Source: Verrucomicrobiota bacterium (GTDB taxonomy: Bacteria > Verrucomicrobiota > Verrucomicrobiia > Opitutales > Opitutaceae). From it: a stretch of DNA of 64,000 bases. Shown here one piece after another: positions 49,142 through 60,000 of this stretch. A program made the position numbers and the translations under genes. The DNA lies in contig JAEKKV010000014.1 of the NCBI GenBank assembly GCA_019510185.1, positions 124,001 to 188,000 on the forward strand, given 5' to 3'. The notes under the pieces are model-generated. The model searched no databases. It was not told the origin of the DNA and was given only the letters and a program-made list of their open reading frames with translations. Each line of letters starts with the position of its first letter. The first letter of the stretch is position 1.

Positions 49142-51166
49142 ATGGACTTACGTCGTGCGTTTTCCCTCCTGCTGCTCGTTTCGGTCGTGGACTTGGCGCA
49201 CCGCGTGGCCGCCGAAACCGTCACCCCGCCACCGCCCACCATCGAGGAACTTTTCGGGCCGCCTTTGCTGAACCAAGTAAGCCTCTCGCCCGATGGCACC
49301 CGCCTCGCGCTGATCGCCAAATCGAAGGACGACATCGGCAATCTCGTTATTCGCAATCTTGATACCAATGATAAACCCAGTGGCCTCCAGGGAGACGATG
49401 AAATCGACATCGGCAGTGTCACCTGGCTGGGCAATGACCACCTGCTCTTCAGTGCCGTTAAGAATAAAATCTCCAGTCAGGGCCTCTATTCAATGCCCCT
49501 CACCCGGCCCTACAGTTACATCCCTATCAGACTCTACGATGCCATCAGCATAGTCGGCCTGCCTCGCGCCCGTCCCAAGCGCGCGATCATTTGGGTACGT
49601 CAATCGGCCACGGACGAAAAACACAAATCCGACTCCGTCCAAGAAATCGACACCACCCGCTCACTCGATGCCTTTAAGACCGACGCGCGCGGCGAAAAAT
49701 TCACCTCCAGCTACGACCAGCTTTTCAGATCCGTCGTGCGCCTCTATCCCGACCCGCCCTCAACTCCCATAGGCTTCGAGGCGGATCCCGACGGCGAACT
49801 CGCCTTCGCTTACACTCTCGACCATGGCCATGCCTCCTACGCCCGCTGGGATCTCAAGACCGAAACCTGGTGCCCACCGGCGCCTCAACAAGCCTTCACC
49901 TCAATCATTGCGGCTGACGCCGACCGGAACTTTGCCTGGGTTGTGACCCGCGACGCCACGCAAGGTTCGCAGCTCCGGCGCATGGAGTTGGCCACCGGTC
50001 ATCTGGATGAACCGGTCGCCACCGATGCAAACTTCGATCTGCGCAATGCTTATCTTATTTTCTCCCACGTCACCCACCAGCTCGTCGGCTTCAGCTATGA
50101 ACGGCAGCGCACCGCCATCCGCTGGCTTTCCCCCAAGTTCGCGGGCATCCAGCACGTGATCGATCAGGCGCTTCCCAACGATGAAGATCATCTTATCGTG
50201 GGTTTTGACGATGCCGAGAACCGCTTCATCGTCTACTCCACCGGCCCTCGTATGCCGGGGGCCTACTATCTTTTCGACGCCCGCACCAGCACCCTCGAAG
50301 GCATCGGTAAAACCGTCCCCACCCTTGCCGACCGGGCGCTGCGTTCCTCCCATCCCATCCGTTTTAAGGCCCGCGACGGACTCCCCCTCGAAGGCTATAT
50401 CACCCTGCCCGCGAACGCCTCAAAGATTCACCCCGCTCCGCTTGTCGTGCTCGTGCATGGTGGCCCCGTCAGTCGCGACACCTGGGGTTTCGATCCCGAA
50501 GCTCAGTTTCTCGCCGCCCAAGGCTACGCCGTCCTGAAACCCAACTACCGCGGCTCCTCCGGCTACCTCTGGCCCGAAGGTTCCGACGGCTACAGATGGG
50601 CTTTCCTCTCCATGCGCAACGACGTCATCGACGCCACCCGCGCCGCCTTGACCAGCGGCCTGTTTGACCCGCACCGTGTCGCGCTCATGGGGGGCAGCTT
50701 CGGAGGCTATCTCGCGCTCGCCTGCCCGGTCGAGGAACCGGATCTGTATTGTTGCACCGTGAGCATCTGCGGCATTTTCGACTGGGCTGAGCTAGTGAGG
50801 TCCAAGAGCGACTACGGATCCATCGCCGCATACGGCCGGCCCGGCGAATATGAGAGGCTCATCGCCAAGCTGGGCGATCCCAAGAAGAGGCAGGCTGACT
50901 ATGAGGCGCTCTCCCCGCTCAACCGGCTCGACCGGCTGCACTGCCCCGTACTTATCGCGCATGGGAAGGACGATAGCATCGTCTCCGTCAAACAATCCCG
51001 TCTGCTGGCCAGCGCGCTCAAGGAACACCACCTCCCCTACGAAACTTTCTACCGCGACCTCGCCGGCCACGGCTTTGCCGCGGCCAAGGACCGCATCGCT
51101 TTTTACCAGAAGCTCCAAAGCTTCCTTGCCCTTCGCCTCGGCTCCGCATCCCCTGCTTTGCCCTGA
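49142..51166 (+). CDS. S9-family prolyl oligopeptidase-type serine peptidase
   Basis: This 674-residue exported peptidase has signal peptide AFSLLLLVSVVDLAHRVAA. An N-terminal beta-propeller (about residues 30-400; LSPDGTRLALIAKSKDD) precedes an alpha/beta-hydrolase domain with nucleophile Ser near 519 (MGGSFGGYLA), Asp near 610 (HGKDDSIVSVKQS) and His near 643 (DLAGHGFAAA). The architecture fits dipeptidyl/acylaminoacyl peptidases of the S9C type that degrade oligopeptides in the periplasm. The ATG at 49142 is chosen for the signal peptide; 49097 is an upstream alternative. It lies just outside the island boundary. Confidence 0.9.
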   Translation: MDLRRAFSLLLLVSVVDLAHRVAAETVTPPPPTIEELFGPPLLNQVSLSPDGTRLALIAKSKDDIGNLVIRNLDTNDKPSGLQGDDEIDIGSVTWLGNDHLLFSAVKNKISSQGLYSMPLTRPYSYIPIRLYDAISIVGLPRARPKRAIIWVRQSATDEKHKSDSVQEIDTTRSLDAFKTDARGEKFTSSYDQLFRSVVRLYPDPPSTPIGFEADPDGELAFAYTLDHGHASYARWDLKTETWCPPAPQQAFTSIIAADADRNFAWVVTRDATQGSQLRRMELATGHLDEPVATDANFDLRNAYLIFSHVTHQLVGFSYERQRTAIRWLSPKFAGIQHVIDQALPNDEDHLIVGFDDAENRFIVYSTGPRMPGAYYLFDARTSTLEGIGKTVPTLADRALRSSHPIRFKARDGLPLEGYITLPANASKIHPAPLVVLVHGGPVSRDTWGFDPEAQFLAAQGYAVLKPNYRGSSGYLWPEGSDGYRWAFLSMRNDVIDATRAALTSGLFDPHRVALMGGSFGGYLALACPVEEPDLYCCTVSICGIFDWAELVRSKSDYGSIAAYGRPGEYERLIAKLGDPKKRQADYEALSPLNRLDRLHCPVLIAHGKDDSIVSVKQSRLLASALKEHHLPYETFYRDLAGHGFAAAKDRIAFYQKLQSFLALRLGSASPALP

Positions 51167-51183
51167 TTACAGGTCAAAGTTCC

Positions 51184-52338
51184 ATGTCCGACTCCGTCCT
51201 CCTCAACCGCGCCGCGCTCATCATCGATCAAGTCTCCGCCGAGAAACCGGCGGATTACGTCCTGCGCGGCGAACTCGGAGCCGCCAAGCACCTCCTCTCC
51301 TCGGAGAAGCGCGACATCGCCCACGCGGTTTTCGCCTACCACCGCTGGTTCGGCTGGCTCGACCAAAGCGCCTCCACCCAAATCCGTCTCGCCTCGGCCC
51401 TCGACCTCCAGCGCAAATACGACGCTGATCCCGCCTCGATCAAACCCGAGAGCCTCACCGCCCGCGCCGTGCCCGATTGGTTAAAAACCGAGATGGAGAT
51501 CACGCCCGCCTACCTGCGCCAGCTTCAGCGCCCCAGCTCGCTCTGGATCCGCGTCCAACGCGAATTCGCAGCCGCCCTTCCCCGCTCCCTCGGCCACTGC
51601 ACCGCGCCCGACCTGTCCGTCCTGCCCGGCCTCTCCACGTCCGGCCAGCCGTCCACCGCTCTCCGTTACTCCGGCTCGACCGATCTCTTCAAAACGTCGG
51701 AATTCCAGAAGGGCGTTTTCGAAATCCAGGACCTCGCCTCGCAACTCGTCGGCCACGCCTGCGCTCCGCAGCCCGGTGAAACCTGGTGGGACACCTGCGC
51801 CGGCGAAGGCGGCAAGACGCTCCACCTGGCCGATCTGATGGCCAACAAAGGCCTCATCTGGGCCAGCGATCGCAACACCGGCCGCCTCGCCGCCCTGCGC
51901 AAACGCGCCGCCCGCGCCCAGGTTTTCAACTACCGTGCCGTCACCTGGAACGGTGGCCCGTTCCTCCCCACCAAAACCAAATTCGACGGCATCCTCGTCG
52001 ACGCCCCGTGCAGCGGTGTCGGTACCTGGCAGCGCAACCCCCACGCTCGCTGGACCACCACGCCCACGGATGTGAAGGAGCTCGCCGAAATTCAGATTCA
52101 ACTCCTCGACAATGTCGCCAACTCGCTCAAGCCCGGCGGCCGTCTGATCTACGCCGTCTGCACGCTTACGAAGAGCGAGACCACCGCCATTGCGGACAAG
52201 TTCACCGCCACGCACCCCGGCTTCGAACCGGCTCCGGTGTTTGGCTCTCTCGCGACCGCCGACTCCCGATTCTTCGTGTGGCCCCAGGATTTCGATGCCA
52301 ACGGCATGTTCATCGCCGCGTGGAAAAGAAAAGCCTGA
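51184..52338 (+). CDS. RsmB/NOP2/Sun-family RNA (cytosine-5) methyltransferase
   Basis: This 384-residue SAM-dependent enzyme methylates cytosine C5 in rRNA or tRNA. It has an N-terminal helical NusB-like part (AALIIDQVSAEKPADYVLRGEL), a SAM-binding region WWDTCAGEGGKTLHLADLM, motif IV ILVDAPCSGVGTWQRNPHARW with the catalytic-release Cys, and motif VI LIYAVCTLTKSE with the nucleophilic Cys. Overall similarity to RsmB is good, but the target base cannot be assigned. It overlaps the following methyltransferase gene by about 19 bp. Confidence 0.9.
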   Translation: MSDSVLLNRAALIIDQVSAEKPADYVLRGELGAAKHLLSSEKRDIAHAVFAYHRWFGWLDQSASTQIRLASALDLQRKYDADPASIKPESLTARAVPDWLKTEMEITPAYLRQLQRPSSLWIRVQREFAAALPRSLGHCTAPDLSVLPGLSTSGQPSTALRYSGSTDLFKTSEFQKGVFEIQDLASQLVGHACAPQPGETWWDTCAGEGGKTLHLADLMANKGLIWASDRNTGRLAALRKRAARAQVFNYRAVTWNGGPFLPTKTKFDGILVDAPCSGVGTWQRNPHARWTTTPTDVKELAEIQIQLLDNVANSLKPGGRLIYAVCTLTKSETTAIADKFTATHPGFEPAPVFGSLATADSRFFVWPQDFDANGMFIAAWKRKA

Positions 52339-53168
52339 CCCTTACAGGAGTCATCGAGGAACCGAGTTCAGGTTTCTCTGCTCCGCCTCCTCCGTTGTCT
52401 TCTGCAAAAAAGATCACCGCTGACATCGTTCGCGCCGATTTCAACGACATCGCCGCCGTCGTCCATTATGCCAGCGCCGCGCACACGCTCGGTCTGTGGG
52501 AATCTGAGTGCCTGCTCATCGAGTGCTTCTTTCCCGACAAGAATGCGCACCTCCTCGAGGCCGGCTGCGGCGCCGGCCGTGTGTCCCTCGGCCTTTGGCA
52601 GCTCGGTTACCGCCAGCTCACCGCCTTCGACTTCGCCGAACAGCTCGTCGATCAGGCAGCCAGTCTCTTTGCCGAACGCGCCGTCCCCATCCCGGTGTAT
52701 CACGCCGACGCCACGCGCCTGAACGATTGTCACATCCTACGTGACAAACGCTTCGACGGCGTGCTCTTCATGTTCAACGGCCTGATGCAGATTCCCGGAC
52801 GGGAAAACCGGCGCACGGCGCTGCGGCAACTCGCCAGCGTATGCCGCCCGGGTGCGCCGTTTCTGTTCACCACCCACGACCGCGACCATTCCCGCGCCGA
52901 GCGCGCCGCGTGGCGATTGGAAGCGCGACGCTGGGAACGCGGCGAACAGGATCCGCGCCTGGTCGAGTTCGGCGACCGCTATTTCGAAGACGACACCGGG
53001 AGCCGCACCTTCATGCATCTGCCCGACCGGGCCGAGATCCTTGAAGACCTCGCCGCAACCGGCTGGACGCATGAGCACGATATTCTCCGCAGCGCCGTGG
53101 CCAAGGAGTCCGCCGCCGTGGAGGACTTCTCCGACGAATGCCGGTTCTGGGCCGCCCGGCGCGCCTGA
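52320..53168 (+). CDS. Class I SAM-dependent methyltransferase
   Basis: This protein is up to 282 residues if the GTG at 52320 is used; the in-frame TTG at 52395 would give a cleaner N-terminus (LSSAKKITADIVRADF) of about 257. The Rossmann methyltransferase fold is clear: HLLEAGCGAGRVSLGLWQLG (motif I), TAFDFAEQLVD, FDGVLFMFNGLMQIP and RPGAPFLFTTHDRDHS. It resembles the Methyltransf_11/25 type with small-molecule or lipid substrates. The substrate is unknown. It overlaps the RNA methyltransferase gene and is convergent with the next gene. Confidence 0.82.
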   Translation: MEKKSLTLTGVIEEPSSGFSAPPPPLSSAKKITADIVRADFNDIAAVVHYASAAHTLGLWESECLLIECFFPDKNAHLLEAGCGAGRVSLGLWQLGYRQLTAFDFAEQLVDQAASLFAERAVPIPVYHADATRLNDCHILRDKRFDGVLFMFNGLMQIPGRENRRTALRQLASVCRPGAPFLFTTHDRDHSRAERAAWRLEARRWERGEQDPRLVEFGDRYFEDDTGSRTFMHLPDRAEILEDLAATGWTHEHDILRSAVAKESAAVEDFSDECRFWAARRA

Positions 53169-53174
53169 GTGCGT

Positions 53175-54824
53175 CTAACGCGTGAGGAGAAAGGTCTGCT
53201 CCACGGGCTCGGCAGTCTTGAGCTTGGGATCAATGGAGCGTCCCCATTGCCAAGCGACGACCGTGACCTTCACAGGAAATTTGGCCCGGGGCGGAATCGC
53301 GGTGAGGGTGAGCGTGTTGTCACCCGTAAATTCGGCCGGACCTTCGCGGACATAATAATAAACCGGCACGCGCGCGCTAGAGGTGGCGGCAAGCGTCAGC
53401 GTTTTCACACTCGCCCGCTGATCTGCGATTTTGGGAAACGTGATGCGTTGCTCCGCACCGACCGTGTTGCGCAACGGAAAATGCAGGACCGACTGCTGCA
53501 CGGCGCGCTTGTACTGGGCGTCGCCCGGGTGGGTGGCGGCGAGCCAGATTTCATTCGAACGTTTGGTGTTGTTCATCCCCATCCGATAAAACCGGATGGC
53601 AAACGTGTCCGGACCGACCTGCGCCACCGGGCCGCAGATGCGCGAGATCACGATCGGACTCCCGTCCGTCACATGTGCGATTGGCGAACCAGCCTTTAGG
53701 CCGGTCCAACCTTCGGGTCGGCCAGGTGGCACGGTGTCAAGAAACGCGCCGGTGAGCTTGAACGTGAGGCCGTCCGGGCCGGGTTCAAACTTGAGATTCA
53801 CCTGGGCGTGGAGATTGGGATTTTGCGGAGCGATTCCTCCCGCCTGCACATAACCGACCAGGTCCGCTTTTTTGCCGCGATATTGGGAACCGAACGTTTC
53901 GATGGCGTGGGCAATCTCGCCATCGAAGCACCAGAACGCATCCTTCTTGTCGCCGGTGTAACTCCCCACTGCGGCAGCGGGAAACTTCGGCGGATTATCC
54001 GGCCGCCAGCGGTCCACCAACCAGCCCTGCTTGGTGGGATCGACCGGCTTTAACACGACAGGATGGTCAAGCGGTGCATCGGCCGGCAACCGGTAGGCGG
54101 CGGCCTTGCTGATGTATAACGCCAAAAACGCGATTTTTTCGTCGCTCGCGTCGAAATGGCCGGCGGCGGGATTGGCCAGCATGGTGAGCGCCAGCCTGGG
54201 ATGCTCTTGACGCTGCCGCAGACCCACCTCCGCGCGGCCGGCGGCCCCCTCGTAGTCACCCATCGAGACCAAGCCCGGGATGTCATCAACCAGACGGTTG
54301 CCCCAGTCCGGCGTGTTGGTGTCTTTATAGTACGGCCACTGGCCGCTCACCGAGAGCACCGCCAGTGTCCTCTCGGGATTCCACGCGGCAAAATTCCACG
54401 GAAACGAAGCCGCCGCCGAGTGTCCCATCGGGATCACCGGGGCGAACTTCAGTTCGCGATAGCCGGATTCCTCGGCGAGCGCGGCCATCATGGCGTTGAA
54501 ATGCTCGCCGGCGCCCTTGTCGAAACGGAAAAAGAGGTCGAGCGCAGGCGTGATCCAGATTTCGGCGATGCCAAGCTTGGCCATGGCTTCGCGGAATTTC
54601 GGATGCTCAAGGATGGGCTCCTCCTCCATGTTATGCTGGCCCACGACGACGGCGCGCACGCGCTGACATCCGGGCGGAATCCAGAGAAAGGCCCGCGGAT
54701 GGTCGTTGTTTTCCGAGGAAGCGATGTCCGTCAACGGAACGGACCATTGCCAATCAGCGGCGCGCGCCGGAACCGCTCCCAACAAAAGCGCCAGGAGCAT
54801 CATCTGAAAAACGCGGGGAAACAT
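53175..54824 (-). CDS. Secreted alpha/beta-hydrolase-like protein
   Basis: This 549-residue exported protein has signal peptide MFPRVFQMMLLALLLGAVPARA. The N-terminal ~250 residues resemble an esterase: VVVGQHNMEEEPI (oxyanion-side strand) and nucleophile elbow PVIPMGHSAAASFPW. The C-terminal half is beta-rich (SPIVISRICGPVAQV, LTLAATSSARVPVYYYV) and resembles domains fused to polysaccharide-acting esterases. The acid and His of the triad are not certain. Together with the nearby GH51 and sensor genes it may act on plant polysaccharide side chains (inference). Confidence 0.72.
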   Translation of the reverse strand: MFPRVFQMMLLALLLGAVPARAADWQWSVPLTDIASSENNDHPRAFLWIPPGCQRVRAVVVGQHNMEEEPILEHPKFREAMAKLGIAEIWITPALDLFFRFDKGAGEHFNAMMAALAEESGYRELKFAPVIPMGHSAAASFPWNFAAWNPERTLAVLSVSGQWPYYKDTNTPDWGNRLVDDIPGLVSMGDYEGAAGRAEVGLRQRQEHPRLALTMLANPAAGHFDASDEKIAFLALYISKAAAYRLPADAPLDHPVVLKPVDPTKQGWLVDRWRPDNPPKFPAAAVGSYTGDKKDAFWCFDGEIAHAIETFGSQYRGKKADLVGYVQAGGIAPQNPNLHAQVNLKFEPGPDGLTFKLTGAFLDTVPPGRPEGWTGLKAGSPIAHVTDGSPIVISRICGPVAQVGPDTFAIRFYRMGMNNTKRSNEIWLAATHPGDAQYKRAVQQSVLHFPLRNTVGAEQRITFPKIADQRASVKTLTLAATSSARVPVYYYVREGPAEFTGDNTLTLTAIPPRAKFPVKVTVVAWQWGRSIDPKLKTAEPVEQTFLLTR

Positions 54825-54919
54825 GGAAATTGTTTATGTCTCAGCTTGGATGAACGCCACCAAACCGGCGCACAGTGTGACTGCGCGCCGGGGGAACGAC
54901 AAGGGTTCGGCGTAGCGCA

Positions 54920-56314
54920 TCAGGCGCGAACGGCATTGCGTCGACGCATCATGATGAAGCCAAAGACGGTCACACCCAGAAGAGCGGCATAGGTCGAAGG
55001 CTCGGGAATCGCCGACGCGGTGGCGGTCAGGGTACCGCTGGATTCGGTGAGCGAGAGATCGTACCCGCCGAACGTGCCCGACCAGATGCCGGAACCCAGT
55101 GTCAGCGAACCCGTGCCCAGTATGCCGGTGACCGAAACGCTGCTGAAATCCCCGGAAACACCGGACGCGTCATACAGATTAAAGGACGTCCCCGTGGGTA
55201 TTGCGGTGAAATTGAGCGTCAGACTGTTGCCGAGGGTAAGCGCGGTGGTGGTGGCACCGTTGATAAAGCCGTTGGTCGTTGCGCCGACGCCCAAAGTCGT
55301 GGCGACCGAGGCGAGACCGTAGGCGGACTTGGCGGACACGTCCAAGGTGGCGCCGGCGGCGATATTATAGACGGTGCTGTTCGCGATGGAGCCGGCCGAG
55401 GAGAGGGTCAGCGTGCCGGCGCTGATGGTGGTGCTGCCGGAATAGACATTCGCACCGGTGAAGGTCTGCGTGCCCGTGCCGAGCTTCACGAGATTGATGT
55501 AACCGGCGGCGGCGGAGGTGTCCGTGCCGGCGAGATTGCTGCCGCTCTGGGCGCCAATCACACCGGCAAAAGTGGCATTGCTGTTGGTATTCCCGATCTG
55601 CAAAACCACCGGCGCGCCGGACGTGGCGGTGGTGTTGGTGCCGGTGGGCGTCACGCTGTTTCTGAAAACGCCGGTCGAGCCGGAATAGGCGGTGACGTAA
55701 TCGTTCGCCGTGCCGGTGAGCGCGCCGGCCGTCTGGGTGGTGTTGCCGTTGATGACCAGCAGACTGCCTTTGCTGCCGCTGCCCAGATTGAGATCCATGT
55801 TGCTCGCGAGGACGTTGTTCCCCTGGGCATAAATGATATTCCCGTCACTGGCAGGCTGCGTAAACGTCATTGTCCCGGTGGCAGTCCAGCTCAGGCCCGT
55901 TTGCAGCACCAGATTGTTGAAGCCTGTCTGGAGATTGATTCCCTGACTGCCGGCCACGACCATGTTTCCCCAATAGGTGGTGCCGTTGAAAAAACTGTTG
56001 GTGGCAAACACCGGCGTGGATGTATTCGAAAAGGTGAGCACCTCCGAGCCGGTGGAGCCGGTGAAGGTGAAACTCTGGCCGCCCGCCGTCCGGATAAACG
56101 CAATGCCTCCCACCGTGCTGTTGGTCGAAACCGTCCAAGCGGTGTCCGTGCCCGCCGACGGGCTGATCGTGGTGTTGGCCGCGGGCGACAGCGTTGAAAT
56201 ATCCGTGGTCGCTCGGAGCACCGAGCCCGTTGAAAGAACGGCCAAACCGCAGGAAAGCAGCGCAGTTGGCACGAACGGGCGGCGTGATTGGGGATGGGGC
56301 GATTTGATTTTCAT
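54920..56314 (-). CDS. PEP-CTERM surface protein with autotransporter-associated beta-strand repeats
   Basis: This protein is about 464 residues from the ATG at 56314 (MKIKSPHPQSRRPF), with a signal segment (ALLSCGLAVLSTGSVLRA). The body is Gly/Thr/Ser-rich beta-helix sequence including an autotransporter-associated repeat (LVKLGTGTQTFTGANVYSGS then TTISAGTLTLSSAGSI). The C-terminus is a canonical PEP-CTERM sorting signal: AIPEPSTYAALLG, a hydrophobic stretch, and RRRNAVRA. It is probably exported, cleaved by an exosortase and kept at the surface or in exopolysaccharide. No exosortase gene is in the window. Confidence 0.9.
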   Translation of the reverse strand: MKIKSPHPQSRRPFVPTALLSCGLAVLSTGSVLRATTDISTLSPAANTTISPSAGTDTAWTVSTNSTVGGIAFIRTAGGQSFTFTGSTGSEVLTFSNTSTPVFATNSFFNGTTYWGNMVVAGSQGINLQTGFNNLVLQTGLSWTATGTMTFTQPASDGNIIYAQGNNVLASNMDLNLGSGSKGSLLVINGNTTQTAGALTGTANDYVTAYSGSTGVFRNSVTPTGTNTTATSGAPVVLQIGNTNSNATFAGVIGAQSGSNLAGTDTSAAAGYINLVKLGTGTQTFTGANVYSGSTTISAGTLTLSSAGSIANSTVYNIAAGATLDVSAKSAYGLASVATTLGVGATTNGFINGATTTALTLGNSLTLNFTAIPTGTSFNLYDASGVSGDFSSVSVTGILGTGSLTLGSGIWSGTFGGYDLSLTESSGTLTATASAIPEPSTYAALLGVTVFGFIMMRRRNAVRA

Positions 56315-56412
56315 TTTCGGGACGGAATTTGGGATATGCGCAGCATACCATTCCGGCCCCTGCCACCGTCTATGGAACAAATGTTCCCCCTCCCCCCGTC
56401 CGAATGAATTTC

Positions 56413-57039
56413 TCAGTGACTGAGATATTTCAGCACGGCTTCCGTCCGCGACTGCACATGCAGCTTGCCGTAGATCACATGGAGATGATTCCGCACCGTG
56501 TTCGCGCTGATGCCCAGCTCGGCGGCGATTTCCTTGTAATAACTGCCCTTGGCCAGAAGCGAGAGAATGACCTGCTCGCGGGCGGTCAGTTTCTCGACCT
56601 CGCCGGACGGTTTGGCGATCTCGTGAAAATAGGAGACGACCTTGCGGGCGATCTGCATCGACATGGGAGACCCGCCCTCTCGCACCTCGACAATCGCGGC
56701 GATCAACTCCTCGGGAGTCGCCCGCTTGAGCAGATAACCGCTGGCCCCCGCGCGCAGGGCGGCAAAGATCTGCTCGCTGTCGTCATAAACGGTGAGCATC
56801 AGGAACTGCAGTTGCGGATGGGCGGCCTTGAGAGCGGCCACGCACTCGATACCGCTACGCCCGGGGAGGTTGATGTCCGTCAGGATCACGTCGGGCAGAT
56901 CGGAAGCCACTCCGCGCATCGCCTCCTCCGCACTCGCGTAGGCCGCGGTGAGCATCAGGTTTTGGGCCCGCCGCAGGTGCAGGATCAAACCTTCGCGCAC
57001 GGAGGCGTCGTCTTCAACAAGGGCGATACGGATAGGCAT
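56413..57039 (-). CDS. NarL/LuxR-family response regulator
   Basis: The protein is 208 residues from the ATG at 57039 (MPIRIALVEDDASVREGL). The receiver has its phospho-acceptor Asp near residue 54 (DVILTDINLPGRSG) and Lys in YLLKRATPEEL. The C-terminal LuxR HTH is LTAREQVILSLLAKGSYYKEI then AAELGISANTVRNHLHVIYGKL. It lies 32 bp downstream of the sensor kinase gene, its cognate partner by synteny and by HisKA_3/NarL pairing. Likely targets are the neighbouring PEP-CTERM and GH51 genes, though no binding site was identified. Confidence 0.94.
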   Translation of the reverse strand: MPIRIALVEDDASVREGLILHLRRAQNLMLTAAYASAEEAMRGVASDLPDVILTDINLPGRSGIECVAALKAAHPQLQFLMLTVYDDSEQIFAALRAGASGYLLKRATPEELIAAIVEVREGGSPMSMQIARKVVSYFHEIAKPSGEVEKLTAREQVILSLLAKGSYYKEIAAELGISANTVRNHLHVIYGKLHVQSRTEAVLKYLSH

Positions 57040-57071
57040 CTGAGGCTGGGGATAAAGCCGTTCTAGTTTCG

Positions 57072-60000
57072 TCAGTCCGGCCACGGCAGGTGAAACTTCA
57101 AGCACGTTCCGCAACCCGGACGGCTTTCGATCTCGCAGGTTCCGCCCAGTGCGGAAGCCCGCTCGGCCAAGTTGGTCAGGCCATTGGAGTCTGTTGACCC
57201 ACAACTTTCGGGTAATCCACGTCCATCGTCGGCGATCTCCACAACGAGAGCCGCATCGCCCGCCTCAATGTGCAACCGAACCTCCCGCGCTGCGGCGTGC
57301 TTGACCACGTTGTTCAGCGCCTCTTGCACGATCAAAAAAAGGTTGTGCCGGAAATCGGCCGCGAGCGGACGGGAAGGAATATCCGCGGGAAAATCAAGCC
57401 GGCAACGAATGCCTGCCGCATGCAAAAAATCGGCGGAGCACTGGCCGAGATATTCCAACAGGCGGGGCAACGTGTCGTTGCGCGGATTGACCGCCCAGAC
57501 AATCTCATCGAGTGCCGCGACCGCCTTGCGGGCGGAGAGCATGACGCGAGCGGCGTGATCCGCCACGGGGCCGTCCGTCCCGCTCTCGGCTTGGACGAGC
57601 CCGGCAAACAGGGACAGCTCCGTGAGATTGGCCCCGAGCCGGTCATGCATGTCGCGCGAGATCCGGGCACGCTCCTTCTCCAGCGCGTTTTCCCGCTCCA
57701 ACCCGCGCATCCGCGCCTGCATCCGACGCTTCACGAAAAGCCGCACGATCACCGCAAGCAACAGCGCGCCAAGCAAACCCATCCCCCAATAAAACCAAAG
57801 CGTTTCCCACCACGCCGGACGCACGGTGAAGGCAATCGACGCGGTCGCGGGCAACCAAGACAAGCCCTCGGCCGCCGCGACTTCGAACCGATAATCGCCC
57901 GGAGGCAGATGGGCGAACGTCGCCGTCCGCTCGTCGCCGGCGGAAATCCACTCCTCCTCCCCCCATCCCTTCAAACGGTAGCGAAAGCAAAGTTGCTCGG
58001 GGGTGCTCAAATGCGGCAACGTATAAAAAATCCGGATCGGTCCCGGCCTCGGAGGCAGCTTCGGATTTTGGGCGCCGTCGACTGGAACCGCCATGTCGCC
58101 GGCCTGAAAACCCTCGATCAAAACCGGAGCGAGCGGGGCTGCAGCTCGAGCCGGCCGCGGAGTGATCTCCAGCGCCCCGCGGGTCGTCGCAAACCAAAGA
58201 TGGCCGTCGCGTGTCCGTATCCCCGCGTTGCGAAAACCCAGCGAAAACTCCGCGTTGGGCAGCCCGTCGCCGCGTCCATAGGCGACGACTTCGGCCTTTG
58301 ATTTTTGCCCGTCCATAACCGCGTCGATTTCGGAGCGCGGCACCCTGAGGAGACCGTGCACCGTTCCGATCCAAAAATCACCCTCCGGATCGATCACCAA
58401 CGACCGCAGGTCGTCCAAGGGCAGACCCGCCGCGAGCGGCATCCGCGTCACCTTCCCCGCACGCCAGCGGTAAAGACCGCTTTGGAGCACGCCTATCCAC
58501 ATCGTGTCCGCCTGATCGGGCACGATGAACTGAACCATCCTTCCGGCTGTGGCGCCCGGCAGGGGAACGCACGTGAAAGGCTGGCCGTCCATGCGCTGAA
58601 AAATCAGCCCCGCGTCCGTTCCCACCCACAACCGCCCGGTGCGGTCCTCGGCCAGCGCACGCGCAGCGACCAAACCTCCGGTGACGGGCATGTACGTATT
58701 TTTATTACCCCGCCGGCAAATCACCGCGTCCTGCAAAGTGGCCGCCCACAAACTCCCGCGCCCATCCAAAAGCAGGGCGGTGATTTTCTCCCACATTTTC
58801 ACATAGCTGAACGCCCCGTTCTGCCAGCGCAGCAAACCCGCGTTGATCGTACCCAGCCAGACGCCGCCCGACGCATCCGGACACACCGTCATGACCGCGC
58901 CTCCCGGCCACCCCGGCGGCGTGGTGAACGCTTCGTGGCTCTCGTCGAGCGAACGCACCGGCACGCCGTCCCGCCCCACGACCCAAAGCCGTCCTTCCGT
59001 GTCCTCGCACAACGAGGCGATGTTGTCGTGACTCAGTCCATGCTTGGTTTGACGCAGGTGAAACCGGCTCGGGCGCAGGCGGTTCAAGCCTCCCCCCATC
59101 GTGCCCACCCAAAGGTTGCCCTCACGGTCTTCCTCGATGGCTGCTATCTCGATGTGGGAAACGATCACCCGAACAAAATGTCCTTCGCGAAAGCGGAATA
59201 AGCCCGCATTGCGGGTGCCGATCCAAAGATCGCCCCCGCGATCCTCGAAAAGAACGGTCACCGAAGCGATCTTGCCCATATCCGCCACCATCTCACGGGA
59301 ACCATCCGCCCGATAACGCAGGAGCTGCTTGTTCCGCGTCGCCCACATTCCGCCTTCCCGCGACGGAGCCAGCATCGGACGCTCCCCACCCTCCGGATCA
59401 ACCGGACAAAAAAACGTCCCGTCGAACAAACCGCACGCATCCTTGGTGGAAAACCAAATCTTCCCCGCCTTGTCCGCCCGCACATAGGTTTCCACTCCCG
59501 GCCCCACGCCTTCCTTGGCGGAAAATTCCGAGATCCGTCCCGCTTGCCAGCGAGCGACCTTCGCAACCGACGCATGGCCAAACCAAATGGCCCCGGCGGC
59601 ATCTTCGGCAAAAGAGGTGATCCAGGCGACCGGCGCCGGACTCGGCGACACTGGCACAATGCTTTCAAAACGGTTTCCCTGTTTTCGCGCCACGCCGCCC
59701 CGCTCGAGCCCCACCCAGAGATCGCCGTTGCCCGCGGCCAACACCGTCGCAATGCGATTAGATTCCAATCCCGGCGTGCTTTCCTTAGTGAAAACCGTGA
59801 ACCGCACACCGTCGAACCGCGCCAGCCCCGCCGACGTTGCCAGCCAAAGGTAGCCGTCCGCCGTCTGCGCTATTCCCCACACATGGTTGCTAGGCAACCC
59901 GGCGTCCACCTCCCACGTGCGCAAGACATAGTCCTCCGAAACAGGAATCAGATCCGCCGTTGACGGCGACTCCTCCCCGCGCGTCACGCCGGCAAAAACA